The translations under genes were made by a program, and so were the position numbers. Below the pieces are notes generated by a model that saw nothing but the letters and a program-made list of their open reading frames with translations, was not told where the DNA came from and did not search any database. From Immersiella caudata (Eukaryota; Ascomycota; Sordariomycetes; Sordariales; Lasiosphaeriaceae), in the NCBI GenBank assembly GCA_030512335.1, contig JAULSU010000007.1, forward strand, positions 744,001 to 808,000: DNA of 64,000 nt, in the 5' to 3' direction. Positions 46,346 to 59,389 of this stretch are shown in pieces; the stretch's first letter is position 1, and every line of letters begins with the position of its first letter.

Positions 46346-47896
46346 GACTGGTAACAAGTGTCAGGCGGGCGGGCGGGCGTGAACGGCGTCCTCGGAGCAT
46401 ATGTTTTTTCCGCCCTACTTATTGTATTTACCTGTGCTTTTTTTTGGGCCAGAGAGTGGCCGGCATTGGTGGGATAGGCATTTCGGTTTGCGTTTTCTAT
46501 CCTTTCTTGCGCCCGTTCGAAGCGTCTTGGCCATCGGTATCTTGCCACGGAATTGGACAACGCTTAGATATCGAGCGTGGCCTTGGACGAGTCCTTTACG
46601 GTTACCTACACTACGACGGGAACGACTTGCATCGAGGATCTCGGGAGCAAGTGGGGGCAACTTTTCCGACCTCGCTCACCGGGTCCTTTTTGGCGCTGGA
46701 AAATGCGTTTACACTGGCATTGGAGCTTTCGATGGACCTCTTACTATTGCCCAATTCCACTTTTGGGAGGGGTTCGTGATTCTATGGGCTACTGCGAACG
46801 TTGATGACAGTGACTTCAGACGGGGATTGGATGCACGCCCTCGCTGGGAGCGTTGTCCTGGTTCCAGGCGGCACACTTTTGGGGGGGGGGGCGAGCGAGG
46901 AACCTGTGGGTTTGACACCACTTCAGTGTCATCGTCGATTTGTTGTGTTATTTGGGATCCTGCAGCATCGGGCGAGCATGGGGATTGAGGCTTGCGAGGC
47001 GATCTCAAACGGCAGCTCTGCTACCGATTCTTCAGCGCATGAGGATTGGAATTGAGCACTGATTCGATCGGCGAGCCTCGCACCCAGCCGCCTCCCGTTC
47101 AGCCTTGTCGTGACCACATCATAGTAAAATCATTGTGTGAAGGTGAACGTGGCGCAGGGCTGACATTGCTAGGGCGAACGGGGTGACTCCTCTTCTGTAG
47201 GGGAAAGTTCCGCCAGGCAGCCATACCAACAATGATAGTGGGAACTTACATAGGTAGTCTGGTGGGAGAAATGAGTTTGACATTCTTCTCTAACCTCTAG
47301 CCCCTGAGTCGGAAGTTGCCCATGCCTCATTGCATTCCTAGGAGGCCTTGCTTTTCGGAGTAGATGGCAGAAAACATCCTTCGAATGCCTCTTTGCCTCT
47401 TCTTGTTCATCATAGGGTAGGTTTTGCCTGGACCATCAGGGGTCAAACTCATTTTGCCCAGCCGCATGGGTGCCAGACACGATGGCTCCCAGCAACAAGA
47501 CAGCAAGGCGCAGCTTTCCGGTTTCCGCTGACAGCCTTGGATGTCTTTGACGGCTGGGGCCAATGGGACGAATCGGTGGATGACGCACACCGAACTCCCG
47601 AACCCCAGCTAGATCTAGGCCCCACACTCCGTCGGTGGTTGGAGGGGTGCCACGAGAAATTTAGCCTGGGTAGGAAAGGTCTCGTAAATTCCACATTGGT
47701 GATTTAAAAGCTCCAGCCAACCCCACCAAACAACTTCAAGCCCCAAGCTCTTCCTGTGTAATCCACTTGCCACATACTCCCCCTTTGCCATCATCGCCTG
47801 AGATACTCGGCGACTTCTGCGAACGAGACAGCTTCGACTGGACACGGATCCGGACCCAAATCAACAACAACCACGACACCTGGTCGCCCTTCCCCA
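46346..47896. other. intergenic region between SWIB and RING-finger genes
   Basis: 1.55 kb without a supported gene. A short G run occurs near 46880-46890. The right end is A/C-rich leader sequence of the RING gene. Confidence 0.5.
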
Positions 47897-50331
47897 ATGG
47901 AGGGGGCTCAAGCTACTGGCGGCGGCAGAGGAGCTCCAAACAGTTCAACACCCACCCAACCTAGAGGTGACAGCCACAGAGGTAGGGGTAGGGGGCGCGG
48001 AGGCCCGCGTGGCCGAGGTCGAGGGGATGCTTCTCGCGGCGGCGCGGGACGAGGTCGCGGGAGAGGCGGTGGCGGCAGTGTTGCAGATACGGCAAACGAA
48101 GCAGCGGGATCGCAACCGCAAGGCAAGGCGCCTGCCTTCAAGAACCGAACTCAAGAGCAGGAAGGGGATGCCGATGACGACGCCGAGGTCTGCTTCATTT
48201 GCGCAAACAATATCGATCACCGCTCTATCACGCCCTGCAATCACGACACCTGCCACATCTGCGCTCTGCGCATGAGGGCGCTCTACAAGGACAAGAACTG
48301 TCCCCACTGCAGGGTGAGTGCACTTTAAGGGATTCAATAGCGGAGCCCAGGTACTGACAGATGCTGGAGACGCTCGCTTCCTTCGTTGTCTTTACCGATG
48401 ACAAGGCAAAGCGCTTCGAGGAGTATGGCGACGACGACTTCACTACGACGGACGTCAACATTGGGATCAAATACACCAGCGAGGATATCGTCGGGGACAC
48501 TGTGCTCCTGCTCAGGTATAACTGCCCTGACTCGTCATGCGATTTTGCCGGTTTGGGCTGGCCAGACTTGCATCGGCATGTCCGTTCGGTTCACCACAAG
48601 AAGATGTGCGACCTCTGCACTAGGAACAAAAAGGTTTTCACCCACGAGCATGAAATGTACACAGAAAAAGAGCTGCAGGAGCACATGAGGCACGGCGACG
48701 AGAACAAGCAGGGTGTTGCTACCGGGTTCAAGGGGCACCCGCTCTGCGGTTTCTGCGGAGAGCGATTTTACGACGACGACAAGCTCTATGAGCACTGCCG
48801 CAGCAAGCACGAGCGATGTTTCATCTGCGACCGGAGGGACTCGAGGCAGCCACATTACTACCTGGATTACAATGCTCTGGAGGCGCATTTCAAGAAGGAC
48901 CACTTCATCTGCAACGATAGGGAGTGTCTTGAGAAGAAATTTGTGGTATTTGAGTCGGACGTGGACCTCAAAGCTCACCAGCTCAGCGAGCATGGTAGCT
49001 CTTTGCCTAAGGATGTCAGGAGAGATGCCCGTACCGTGGATATGTCGAATTTCGATTTCCGACAGAGCTACCAACAAGAGAGGCGGGGTGGAGGCAGCGG
49101 GAGAGATCAGCAAAGGAGGCGCCCAGATCCCAACGCGGAGCCATTACCAGTCAGCTCCGCTCAGCCTCTACGGAGAGACGAGCTCGCGTTCCAGCGGCAG
49201 ATGGCCATCAGTTCTGCTCAGTCCAGCCAAAGCCGTCCTAACCCCCCGCCTCCCTCACGACCGAGCGCTGCCGGCCCAAGCCAACCCTCACAAACATCAA
49301 GGGTGCCCATCACGCAGCCGATGGTGGATGCCATGGATAACATCAGCATAAGCGATCTCTCCTCACTCACCCCTGAGCAGCGCGCGAGTCTCACGAGACA
49401 CGGCGCCGTCATTGAACGGGCCTCCAATCTTCTCGGAAGCAACCTATCCAAGATGGCCACTTTCCGCTCCTACATCTCAAATTATAACAAAGGCTCGATG
49501 ACCCCTGACCAAGTCATCAGTGCCTTCTTCAGCCTCTTCTCGGAGACGTCATCTACTGCCTTGGGGACGCTTGTCCGTGAGGTGGCCGACCTGTTCGATG
49601 ACAAGAAGAAGGGTGAGGCTCTTCGCAAGTCCTGGCAGAACTGGCGTGCTGGCAATGAAGACTACCCGTCGCTCCCCACCCTTGGAGGCATGCGCGGCGC
49701 TACCACATCCTCCAGCGGCTGGGCCGCGGCTGCCTCCGCAACACCGACTGCTGCTCAGAGCAATGCGGCCAATGCTGCGGCGCAAGCTAGGCACTCTACA
49801 AGGGTGCTGAAGCTGAAGAACAGCACACGAAGAGGAAGCGTCGGTAGTATCATGTCCATTGGCGGCGCTAGCAACGCAAGTTCCTCAGACTGGGCACCTA
49901 CGCGGCAGACGCCAGCATCGTCATCTGCCGCAGCATTCCCTGCGCTGCCGAGCGCCTCAGGGTCTTCTCGTCCCTCACAGCCGAGCTGGATTGGAGGGAC
50001 TGCGTCCCCAGCACCGCGGGCATCCGCTGCTGGCTCAAGCTCAGGGACAAGGCGAACCGGAGGGGGCGGTGGCGCCGCACCGAGCACATCAAGCCAAGAG
50101 GCATTCCCCGCGCTACCTGCAGCCCCAAAACCGCAGACGACCATCTTCGGTTATGGCAGGGGTTTTGTAAGGCGCGATATCGGGAGCGGAAGGGATACCG
50201 GCTTCAGCTGGGGAGCGGGCGGATCCGGTTCGGGCAACGCTTCGGGAGATGCTGCCGAGGCCGAGGAGCCAGAATCGAACACTGGAAAGGGGAAGAAAAA
50301 GAAGAAGCAGGTGTTGGTGCAGTGGGGCTGA
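47897..50331 (+). CDS. hel2: RING/C2H2 E3 ubiquitin ligase, Hel2/ZNF598 type
   Basis: Two exons, 47897-48313 and 48361-50331, give 795 aa. The 47-nt intron follows the RING finger. Order of domains: an Arg-Gly-rich tract (about 23-58), a RING (99-138, CFICANNIDHRSITPC...CPHCR), a FVVFTDDKAKRFEEY block, serial C2H2-type fingers (for example CPDSSCDFAGLGWPDLHRHVRSVH), then disordered Pro/Ser/Ala sequence and the conserved end VLVQWG. Known role: senses collided ribosomes and ubiquitinates 40S proteins to start ribosome quality control, in the cytosol on polysomes. The RGG tract would favour RNA binding. It converges on IRE1, 287 bp apart. Confidence 0.92.
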
Positions 50332-50618
50332 TATGTAGTGTAATCAGTAGCATGGGGTGATTCTGTGACAGCGTCAAAATTAAAGCCTAGCGGGGATGAT
50401 TTGAACTTTGCCATGCCTGTCCAATAGGGCATAAAGCGTTGCCACGTATGTGTCACAGGAGGGTCATCTTGCTGTTCTGCGCCAGCATGAACGGTGCCAC
50501 GACTTTGATGGACGCTAGAGTGGGCGAAGAAATGCAATCTGGTTCTGATGTAGACTACAACGGCATAAGATAACCTTACAATCAAACCCACCCCTATGAC
50601 CAATGTGATCCCCGCAAC

Positions 50619-53600
50619 TCAAAGATTCGCAGGCTCATAGTACTCTCTGAACCGATCGTTATCCCAGTCCCCGGCGTCGTACACCACATTCCAGCAGCAG
50701 ATCAGCAAGTTGGGGAAACGCCTTGTCCAAAACCCAAGATAGCCATCAGGAAGGGGCCCCACTGTCTTCCTCAAGGACTCGGGCATGTCTTCGTAGTGAT
50801 TGCGCTTGTTTCGCAATGCACGCAGAAGATCAAGCAGACGGTCACCCGTGTACTTGCGTTGCTTGCCGAGACTTTCGAGAAATTCCTTGGGCAGATGCTT
50901 CTGGAAGTCGCCCTTGACAACCTCTGGTGCATATTCTTCTAGAATTTTCAGTTTCCAAGAGGGCGGGTCGCGAGGCTCCTTTTCAAAGTGATCCGAGACA
51001 TCACAGAGGAAGGAGAGGCGCTTCTTCGGGCTCCAGAAGAAGGGGTGTGCCATGACTTCGCGGGCCGAGGGCCGATCCTTCGGGGACGGCTGCAGCATGC
51101 TTCTGATGAGATCGTCGGCTTCATACGCGAAATCGCCAAGTGACTCGAGATGCTCGAGGCTGTATTTTCCCTTTCGGATGTTGACCTCGCGCATGTACCG
51201 ATCTCCGCAGTCGAACGGGTGATATCCCTTGGTGAGGACGTAGTAAAATACCAAACCAAGGGAGAAAATGTCGATGGCGCGAGTGACACGTCTGTGAATA
51301 GGCCCATTCAACTCTGCTCCAACAACGCCCGACCCTGACGCGCTGTGAAGGCTGGAGTTGGGGTCGATGGTCATGGGACCGCCAGGTGAATCATCGTCCA
51401 GAAGGAGTTCAGGAGCTCGCCAGCCAGAGGTTCCAGCGGCATGAGCCGTTGTTGCGCCGAAGGATGATTGCCCGCCCTCCAACTTTTTGCAAAGGCCAAA
51501 GTCCGAGACCAGGAGACGCGGTCGACCATCCTTGCCCATGTTGACCAGGATGTTCTGCGGCTTGAGATCTCGGTGGACAATGCGCAAACTATGCAAGTGG
51601 CTCAAGCCGTTAGCGACCTGATAGAGCACACCGGGCATGTCCTTTTCGCCGGCCTGCGCCAGCTCCCGGAATTGACTGGGCTTCTGCACGATGTCGGCGA
51701 GAGAAGCCTGACAGAGCTCAAGAGCAATGTACAGAAACGCTGCGCGTTGTTGCTGTGCAAAGTAGCGAATCACTAGAATTGCGGTGAGCCCACGCACCAG
51801 ACAGCTCAGACTGATAACTTACCATTCGGGTGGTCATCGCTTTCTCTCAACAGCCTAGTTTCCTGGCTGGCAATCTCGTTGAACTGCACTAGCATCCGCT
51901 TCACTGCGACATCGCGGCCATCCCACTTTCCAGCAAAGACAACGGTACCATTACTTCCGGTGCCCAGTTGCTGTTCCTCATTAACCTCAAGACTGCCCAT
52001 CTTGAGAATGGGACCAGAGATCTCTTCGACTCCACTATTGACTGTCAAGATGTCCGGCTCAAGCTGAGGCTGCGCGCCAAGTTGCTTCGCCTTGTTGATG
52101 ACCTCCTCAACACTTTGCTGCGGGGGCTCATCATCGCGGGACTGGGACCCTTCACGCTTGTCCTTGTTCAAAGCCTTCTTGTGTTTGGCTCCCCCACGAC
52201 GACCTCGGTGTGCCTTCCTCTTCTGTTTAGGAGTGCCTTCCACCGCCGCTGCCGCATCAGGTGCATCATCCGAAGGCGCATCACTCCTCTCAGGAACGTC
52301 AAAGCTGACGACGGCAGGTATGGCTTGAGCTTCGGGAACTGTGATCGGGTTCGGTTCAGCAGCCACCACAGGAGGCGCGACATCCTCTTCGGTCGCTGGT
52401 TCTGCTACCACCTGCTGTGGTGGATCGGCTACGGCAGGCTGATCCTGATTCTTGGGCTCGCCCAAGACAACCTCACGGCTTGGTACGGTGGGGTTGACTT
52501 CGACTTGGAAATTGGGCGAACTCTTTTCCGATAGCTTGCCGTTGAGGAATTTCCGAGCCTTCCGAGCTACAGAACCGACACTCTCTCTGTTTGCAAGGAG
52601 GAGAATGAGAGTAAAAAGAAAGGCAATGGGATTTTGCACGAAATCCAAAACGAAATCAGGAAGCCTCTTGTTCCCAAGCACTCCACCAAATCCCGGGGTT
52701 GTCGGTGCCGGGAGATGTGGTGAGGGCTCTGGGACATCGATTGTGATGTCGGGATCGGCTGATGTGCCAGGTGGCAAGGTGAGCTGGCCGGGAATAGGTG
52801 CGTCCGACCTGGTATGGCCTTCAAAGCCGCCAAACAGCTCGTGAGTGCCGACCATCAACTTAGACATAAAAGCTTCGTCGACTTCGGGGCCGTACAAGCT
52901 GCGCAAGCTATTCCACTCTCTGCTGTGGATACGCGCCTCCGGAGCCTCGACGATCAGGGGATACCAATTTCCCGAGAGGGCGTACCAACTTCCAGCTTCA
53001 GTCTGGTTGAGGAAGACCTTCTCGTTTCGGCGACGTCTGCTTTCCTCATCGGCCGAGGGAATCGGGGGCTGAGGGAGGGCAATGAGGTGAGGGTCTCCGC
53101 CCGGCGCTTCGCACCGATGCAGCACATCGAAAACCCTAGCCACTGGCGACGAGAGCGACTTGGTGAAGAGGGGGCGCTCCTCATTCTGTCGCGCGTAGTC
53201 AAAGCCGTACACCTTGCCATCATGCTGGCCCGTTATGTAGCGGTTATCCTTCGTAACTTGATTCTGCCGAATGAGGTCATTGTCGTGAGTGTTAGGAACC
53301 CACTCCGAGTATTTCAGAGACGCTAGTAGCTGGCCCTTCTCGTGCTGATGAATGGCTACAGTATATTCGGTTCGGCCAAGTGTGATGGTGCCTCCATCGC
53401 TGCATTCCCCACTGCCTCCGTCAGCAATGGCGTTAGGCTTGAGGCAGCTCTCTGCCTCAATCTTGTTGATATAGGAGCCACTAGAGCCAAATTCTTTGAT
53501 CAGGGCGCCAGTGGCAGCGTTGAGTGTGACCATGGTGGTCTTCTTGTCGCCGGAATACATGATGCCCTGCTCGAGCCTGGGGGAGAGAACCTCGACCAGC

Positions 53601-54307
53601 TTTTTCATGGTCCATCCCATCCTGGTCAAAATAGGGGTGCCATTTTCGTCAGGTCTCCAGATGTAGAGCTCCCCATCCCTGGTAGGCTCAACAACCCATC
53701 TGAACTGGTCGATCTCGTTAAAGTCCTCGTCTAATTCGGACTTGTTGGCTCGAAAGTGGGTGGTCTCGACCATGGGGTGGCCTGCTTTGTAATGCCAGCG
53801 CTCGTGGCCAGTCGCCCTATCGCTGGCATACAAATCTCCATTGACGGTCGCCAAAAGAACATAGTCCTCCACCTCCCAGTCATCCAGGCTCCGCGCAATA
53901 TGCTGCGAGAGACCAACCCCGTTGCGGTTGGGTCTGTATACTGAAGGAGGTGCGGCTCGACGGGACAGGTCCGGAGCCAGAGTTGGGGCGCTCGCATCGT
54001 CATGAAGTAAGACGTTGTCGGTGTGAGAATGAGGGTAGTCGTCGGCCGAGTCGCCGGCGATCGTGTTCTTGCGGCGGCCGAGAATTCGGGGGGTCTCGAC
54101 CATGCGCTGGCCGGTCAGGGCCGTAAGCGGTAGGTTGGACGCATGTTGGTCGTCCTCGGGGGGCGATCGGATTTGGGTGTGAACTTGCGGGAGCCGCGAT
54201 TGCTGCTGCTGAGCATCGGCGAGCTTGAGCCAGGGAATGATGATGATCGCAAGCGCCAAAAGGTACCTGCGCGGCGGAGCGACCTGGCCGGGAGGCCGTC
54301 GCAACAT
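50619..54307 (-). CDS. ire1: IRE1 unfolded-protein sensor: luminal domain, kinase and KEN endoribonuclease
   Basis: Two exons, 54307-51823 and 51772-50619, give 1212 aa. The 50-nt intron restores DDHPN|VIRYFAQQQ in the kinase. After a signal peptide comes a luminal sensor with a PQQ-like repeat start (VLLATVNGDLYASDRATGHERW), then one membrane helix (IAFLFTLILLL), an acidic/basic linker with KQKRKAHRGRRG, and the kinase (DVAVKRML, HRDLKPQN, SDFGLCKKL). The KEN RNase at the end has the YTGDRLLDLLRALRNKRNHY segment containing the active-site Tyr, Arg and His. Known role: senses unfolded protein in the ER and cuts HAC1/hacA mRNA for unconventional splicing. All catalytic residues look intact. 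Confidence 0.96.
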
Positions 54308-57300
54308 GATAAAGGCAACAACGCGAACGTTGGGTAAAAGACCGAGTCAGGGGAATCACATTGAGTAAGGTTGCCGGGATATGGCTGCCTCGCAGACGAC
54401 TCCCTCGAGGGCAAAGCTGGTACCGGGGGCGACCGACGAATGCCTGGGTAGTCACAGTTCTAACGACGGGTGTGTGGCGTTGAGCGTTGAAATCACGCTT
54501 CGCTGCGATGGCGACTTAGATGCGGGAGGCGTGAATCTCGAGGAGAGAAGAGGCCATGTGGTGAGATTGAAGCAATCGAGTGGGAATGTGCGAGGATAAG
54601 AATGGAAGCAGCTGGATGTCTTTCGGTGGTTGGCTGCGGGCGCAGGGGCTGACAACCAGCAGCGCTGTCTGGCCCTCGAATTGGATGGCTGGCTGGCTGT
54701 AGGGGCAAGGGCACGCGGGAGAGGAGTGGGGTGCGTCTAGACGGGTGGATCAACCATTCACTGCAAGGGAGCATTCCCACTCGCCAGCTAGGTGAGTACT
54801 TTTTATGACTCTCTGGCTTAGATGAATATGCCTCGCAAGTGTAGGCTCCCTTGAGATGCAGAAAGATAATGAGATGCACAAACCTTGATACCCAAGCGCA
54901 TGACTTTCCAGCCGTGAAACATCGAACCGAGAAACGAGGGCTTGGATCGACTGAGACAGAAGCTCGTACGTTGTTAGCAGCCAAGACATATTCCTCCCTG
55001 GATGGTGCATTCAAGCCAGCACTGATTGGGCCAAATGTTTCCGATCCCTCGATGCAGCCACCCCCTTCTTTCTGAGCTCTCCCTCCCATCGCGAAAAATC
55101 TTGCTACGGCTAAACTCACGATGGCACCATTCGCGAGCAGCAGAGGCGTGGACGAGCGAGCAGACTCAGGCCATGAAACAATGGGCCACGCTAGCAGCTT
55201 CTGGTCGATTCGCACCAGCAGCTGCCCACACTCTCCCACAGGACGGTGAATTGGCTATGGGCAGGATCGGGGGCAGCCTGCCGTCCTCCCGTTTTTCGAA
55301 TCCACAACCCAGAAAGCTGACCAACTCGGCCGTTGCTGACGGAGCTGCTGCGCTGACGACGTTAGCCGGCCCCACCAACAGGGGACTCTGTAGCGGTGCT
55401 GTGCCTTACGAATGCTCAGCGGTCGGTGCCTCATTCACCTTTCGACACGTGTGCGCTGTGCGCGGGGGGCTTACCCTAAGACCAGGCCTACACCGTAAAA
55501 CACGAAAAGCAGTCTGAAAAGCCGGACGACATACTAGCGAGAGCACAGGATCGCGATCGCGATTCCAACAGAGATCGGATACTATCTCAATGGCTCGTTG
55601 ATTGCCCCAGGCTCGGTACAGACTGGCGCGCCTGGCTTTCTCGCAGATTGATGGTCAAAGTGGAGGTTATGATCCCGGAACTGTTTGCGCATAAACTGCC
55701 GCGCTCTTTGCGGTGGCGAAGACATCGAAATTGAACCGAGAGGCACCTTGAGCCACCGTACCCACGGCGATCAGTTCAATCGCAAACAAGGTCAGACAGG
55801 ACATGACCCGCCAGCGCAGGCTCGCTCGCGGTCTCCTATTGTTCGTCCTCTCGGTCAGAAGCCTCGTTGGTTTCAGTTGTGGCACAATGCTGTGGAGCAC
55901 GCTGATGGAGCCGAATCCATCCATCCACTTTTTGACGGCGCAATCCTCAGCACCTCCTTTCCAGCCCCGCCTTTGGCCTCGTAAGGTGCGTCATTCGAGA
56001 CGGTCTACCTACACGTTCAAGGACGTCTGCCAGGGCGGAGAGAAGGTCGACAAGAGGCAATAGTGTTTCGCGATATGCAGAACATCGATAACCTCTCGCC
56101 GCTCCGACGCTATGGTCGCATCCCCCTCTTCGCTGCCGCACATTCGGTTGCGCTTGCCCACGCATCCAGAACTCGCTTCTGAACTGGAGCTGTCCAAAGC
56201 TGAAACCGGTGCGCGGCCAGCGCCCGGCGACGTTGCACAACTGTCCCAACTTATCCCTCCCGCGTGTGACCCGCGTAGGCGGAACCTGAGCAGCCAGAGA
56301 TATATTGGCAAACATGGACGGCATCAACCAACTGGTCTCGGCGACTTCTGTTGTGTTGACAATCGCTCCGCTGTCGAACACACATCGCGGCATCCCCTCC
56401 AGCGTTCAAGCGGCATGTCGAACACCTCTCCCATCTCGGCATGATACGAGAACTCATCGGCATTGAAGGCCGAGTGGAAGTGGAGCGCTCGCCCATCCAA
56501 ACCTCGATTTTCCTCCTAGTACCGCTTCCACTTCTCCTGTGCCGTAGGGGCTTCGGACCCGCCGTGTTGCCCATCAGCAAGGCCCAACCGCAATGCCCAC
56601 CTAGTAACAATACCGACGTGCCATGCCATTCAGCCTGACGTAGTCCTCACTATCAACCTTCTTCGCGGCGAGCACCTCTGAGGGCATGAAATTGTTGCCG
56701 GTCGTATTTGTCGGAAGCCCCACCATGCCGATAGCGAGGTGCTCCTTCAGGGAAGCCCCCTCTCCTTCACAGGCCGCTCGGCAAACTACCAAGTCATACC
56801 AACCCATGATTACCTCTCGCCCCGCGTGTCAGAGGTGATGACGACCACCCGGCTCTTGTCGTGGACACTCAGAATTCCCCATGGACGCGGTCTCGGCCCA
56901 GACTTGACCCATCAGTCAGAGCAAAGCTGACGTGTGAAGCCGGGGGTACCAAAGCATTCCCATCATATCGCCGGGGAGTTCGACGCCCCTATCAGCAACA
57001 GGCTTGTTTCCTTGTGATAGGACCGCTCGTACACGGTCAGGTCGGCCAGACCTTGCATTGTCTGGCACTTGTGCGTGACACTGTGCCGCATTCCCTACAG
57101 TCGACATGCCCCGGCTCCCGGGCCTCCCGGAGCCGACCCGCCATCTGCGGAGCTCCCGCCACCCGCGGCCCCCTGGCCCACGGCGGAGTCTCCCTCCACC
57201 ACCCCAAAAGCGGCCCCGCATTCACCGCCCTCCCCGGCGCCGATCCCGTCAAAGCTGTAAAGCCCTTGAGAGCCGCAACCTCCTACCCGTGCTGAAATCA

Positions 57301-59389
57301 TGATACCACCCTGACGGCACCATCCTAGAGACCGCATCCTTCTCCCCGCGGGGGCAGTTTCCATCCCGACTGAAGTCGCCGACATCAACTCCCGACTTGG
57401 TCAATGGTACCCCGGAGTCTAATGGTGAGCTTCCCAAGAGAAGTGGTGGTGTTATACACAGGGTATAAGAGAGTCAATGTGAACGGAAATGCAGGCGTTG
57501 ACGTTGATGATCAAAGCATGAGCTTTCATTTTATGGAAAAGCCTCTGGGTAAGGCTGTCCGCTGCACTCGCAGAGCCGCACTCCCACTGCACTGGCATGG
57601 CCCAGCAGCACAGAGCAGCCTGCAGAATCTTGTGTAGCTTGGCATATAAACTACTGTATCTTCACTTTGGTTGCTGTTGGTCCAACCGCAGCTAGATTCA
57701 GCAGGTGGGCACATCGGCGCTTAACCATCGCCTCGGTATGGTTGCCCACAGCTCTGGGTCCACGCGAGCCCAACGAGCAGCCATTGCGTTGACGATGATG
57801 AAGTTGAGAGGAATGGGACAGCATGAGAAACCAGAAAGAGCTTCCAGTTGAGAGTGGCCTCGCTGTCCTGTCGGGTGCTTCAAGAATGGACGAAGCGATG
57901 CCCAAAGTTGATATGAAGACAAGGTCCACAGCTTTTATGCCACTGCACATTTGCTCTAGAATGAGCGAGGGTGTGGTTCCTAATCAGGCACCGCAAGTTT
58001 CACTGCCTTCATTTACCCTCTTCTGCATCAGCTGCAGAGTTTGGCTCCTGCTGCAAATCTAGCAGCAACCTGCAAGGTTCTCCTCCTGAGATGTCGGTTT
58101 GCAGAAGCAGTCAGACACAGGCTTCCTTCGAGAAGGTTCGCTTTGCTCGATGAGTCTGGTTGGAAGGCTGCGCATTGATCGATGAACCACCAGTAAGCGT
58201 TCCGTCGCAACAGTGATGCGGATCGCCAATAAGCCAACCAAATGCCGGACGGCGTCCATCGGCCGACGAAGCTGGAAAGGCGATTACTTCGGAAGCGGGG
58301 AGATGTCGATAACGACTTCGGCCCAGAAGAACATCTCCAACGTGAATGTCAAAGTTCGGGGGAAGCTCAATGAGAGCTCTATCAGGTACTTCGTCCGATG
58401 TGAGGGGTAAGCGGACGGGATGGTGTCCCGCAACGAGGCACTCCGGCGTCCCCGAGACCAAGCGCCCGGTGCTTGCAGGAATGTTTCGAAACTGCATGTG
58501 GCCCGTGCCGGACGGACTGGAAATGTAAGGTGTCAGGCCGAAACGGGCAACGGCCGCCAACGTTGGAGCAAAAGCCGGCGGCAGGCCAACGTCGCTTTTT
58601 GGCGTCTCGACAGTCTGTGAATCTCATCAGTCTGGCGGCGAGACTGAAGCTGGCGCCGGGGACGACGGGTCCGTAAGGGGGGCCGGGTTGGGGCTCCCAG
58701 GTCTACAGCCTTAGGTTGGCAGCTTTGCAGGCGGTGGGTGTGCAGTCCCTGCCGCCTTGCAGGTGACAGTGAGACAAGAATAGAGCACCGTCAATTCCTC
58801 GCATGTGCCCTTAGCTCACCATGGCTACCCCGGCCAGACAACACAGGCGACGGACTGCTCTCGTTGCAAGTCTGGGACGGCGGCAAATGTGCGCAAATGG
58901 CCGACCAGGAAGACCGTTGCGTAATGCAACGCTACCTTAATTCGTAATTGGGGATGGGCGACGGGGGGATGAGATGGGGGAGGGGCAGGGAGTTCTGGGG
59001 GTGGCACGCCGGCAATCTCACAAATTAGGGTAGCTGCGCCTCGTCCATTGCCGCTTTTGTGCTCGTCTCTTGCTCCCGCGTCCCGCCCGCAGCCAGTTCC
59101 TGAACTGACGTCGTGCCATCTTCAACGGCCAAACCACGCAATCGCCAAACATCTATATATCAACTTCAGCTCCCTGCGCGCAATCGTGGTGTCCCACGGC
59201 GGTCTGGCGCCTAGGATCGCGGCACCAGAGCGCGCTCACGAGTCCCGGGCTGCTATCATTTTCCACCACAGCGCGCCGTGACTTGTGCTTGCACGGCGGG
59301 AAGATGCGAACGCCGCCACTATTGCCGATCCGAACGCCCCGTTGCAACTCTCGCACGTGCAAGCAAATCACCTTCTTGCATTTTCTCCC
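54308..59389. other. 5-kb gene-poor region with fragmentary open frames
   Basis: The left part is the IRE1 promoter. Beyond about 55.3 kb I find only short frames on both strands that start and stop within 60-150 codons and never join into a recognisable domain. Pieces around 56.1-57.4 kb (for example SLKEHLAIGMVGLP on the minus strand) and 58.1-58.6 kb (minus) read as protein-like debris, which suggests one or more decayed genes. No terminal repeats or transposase motifs seen. The Clr5 gene promoter occupies the right end. Confidence 0.45.
58111..58617 (-). pseudogene. possible pseudogene fragment, no family recognised
   Basis: A minus-strand open frame of about 165 codons without a good start (two stops lie just upstream) and with balanced composition, for example ALIELPPNFDIHVGDVLLG. 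It ends without any conserved motif I can name. Could be a decayed exon, or chance. Confidence 0.2.

Noticed and set aside
54493..55239. 248-codon minus-strand frame upstream of IRE1
   Set aside because: Composition and lack of motifs suggest chance in IRE1 promoter DNA.
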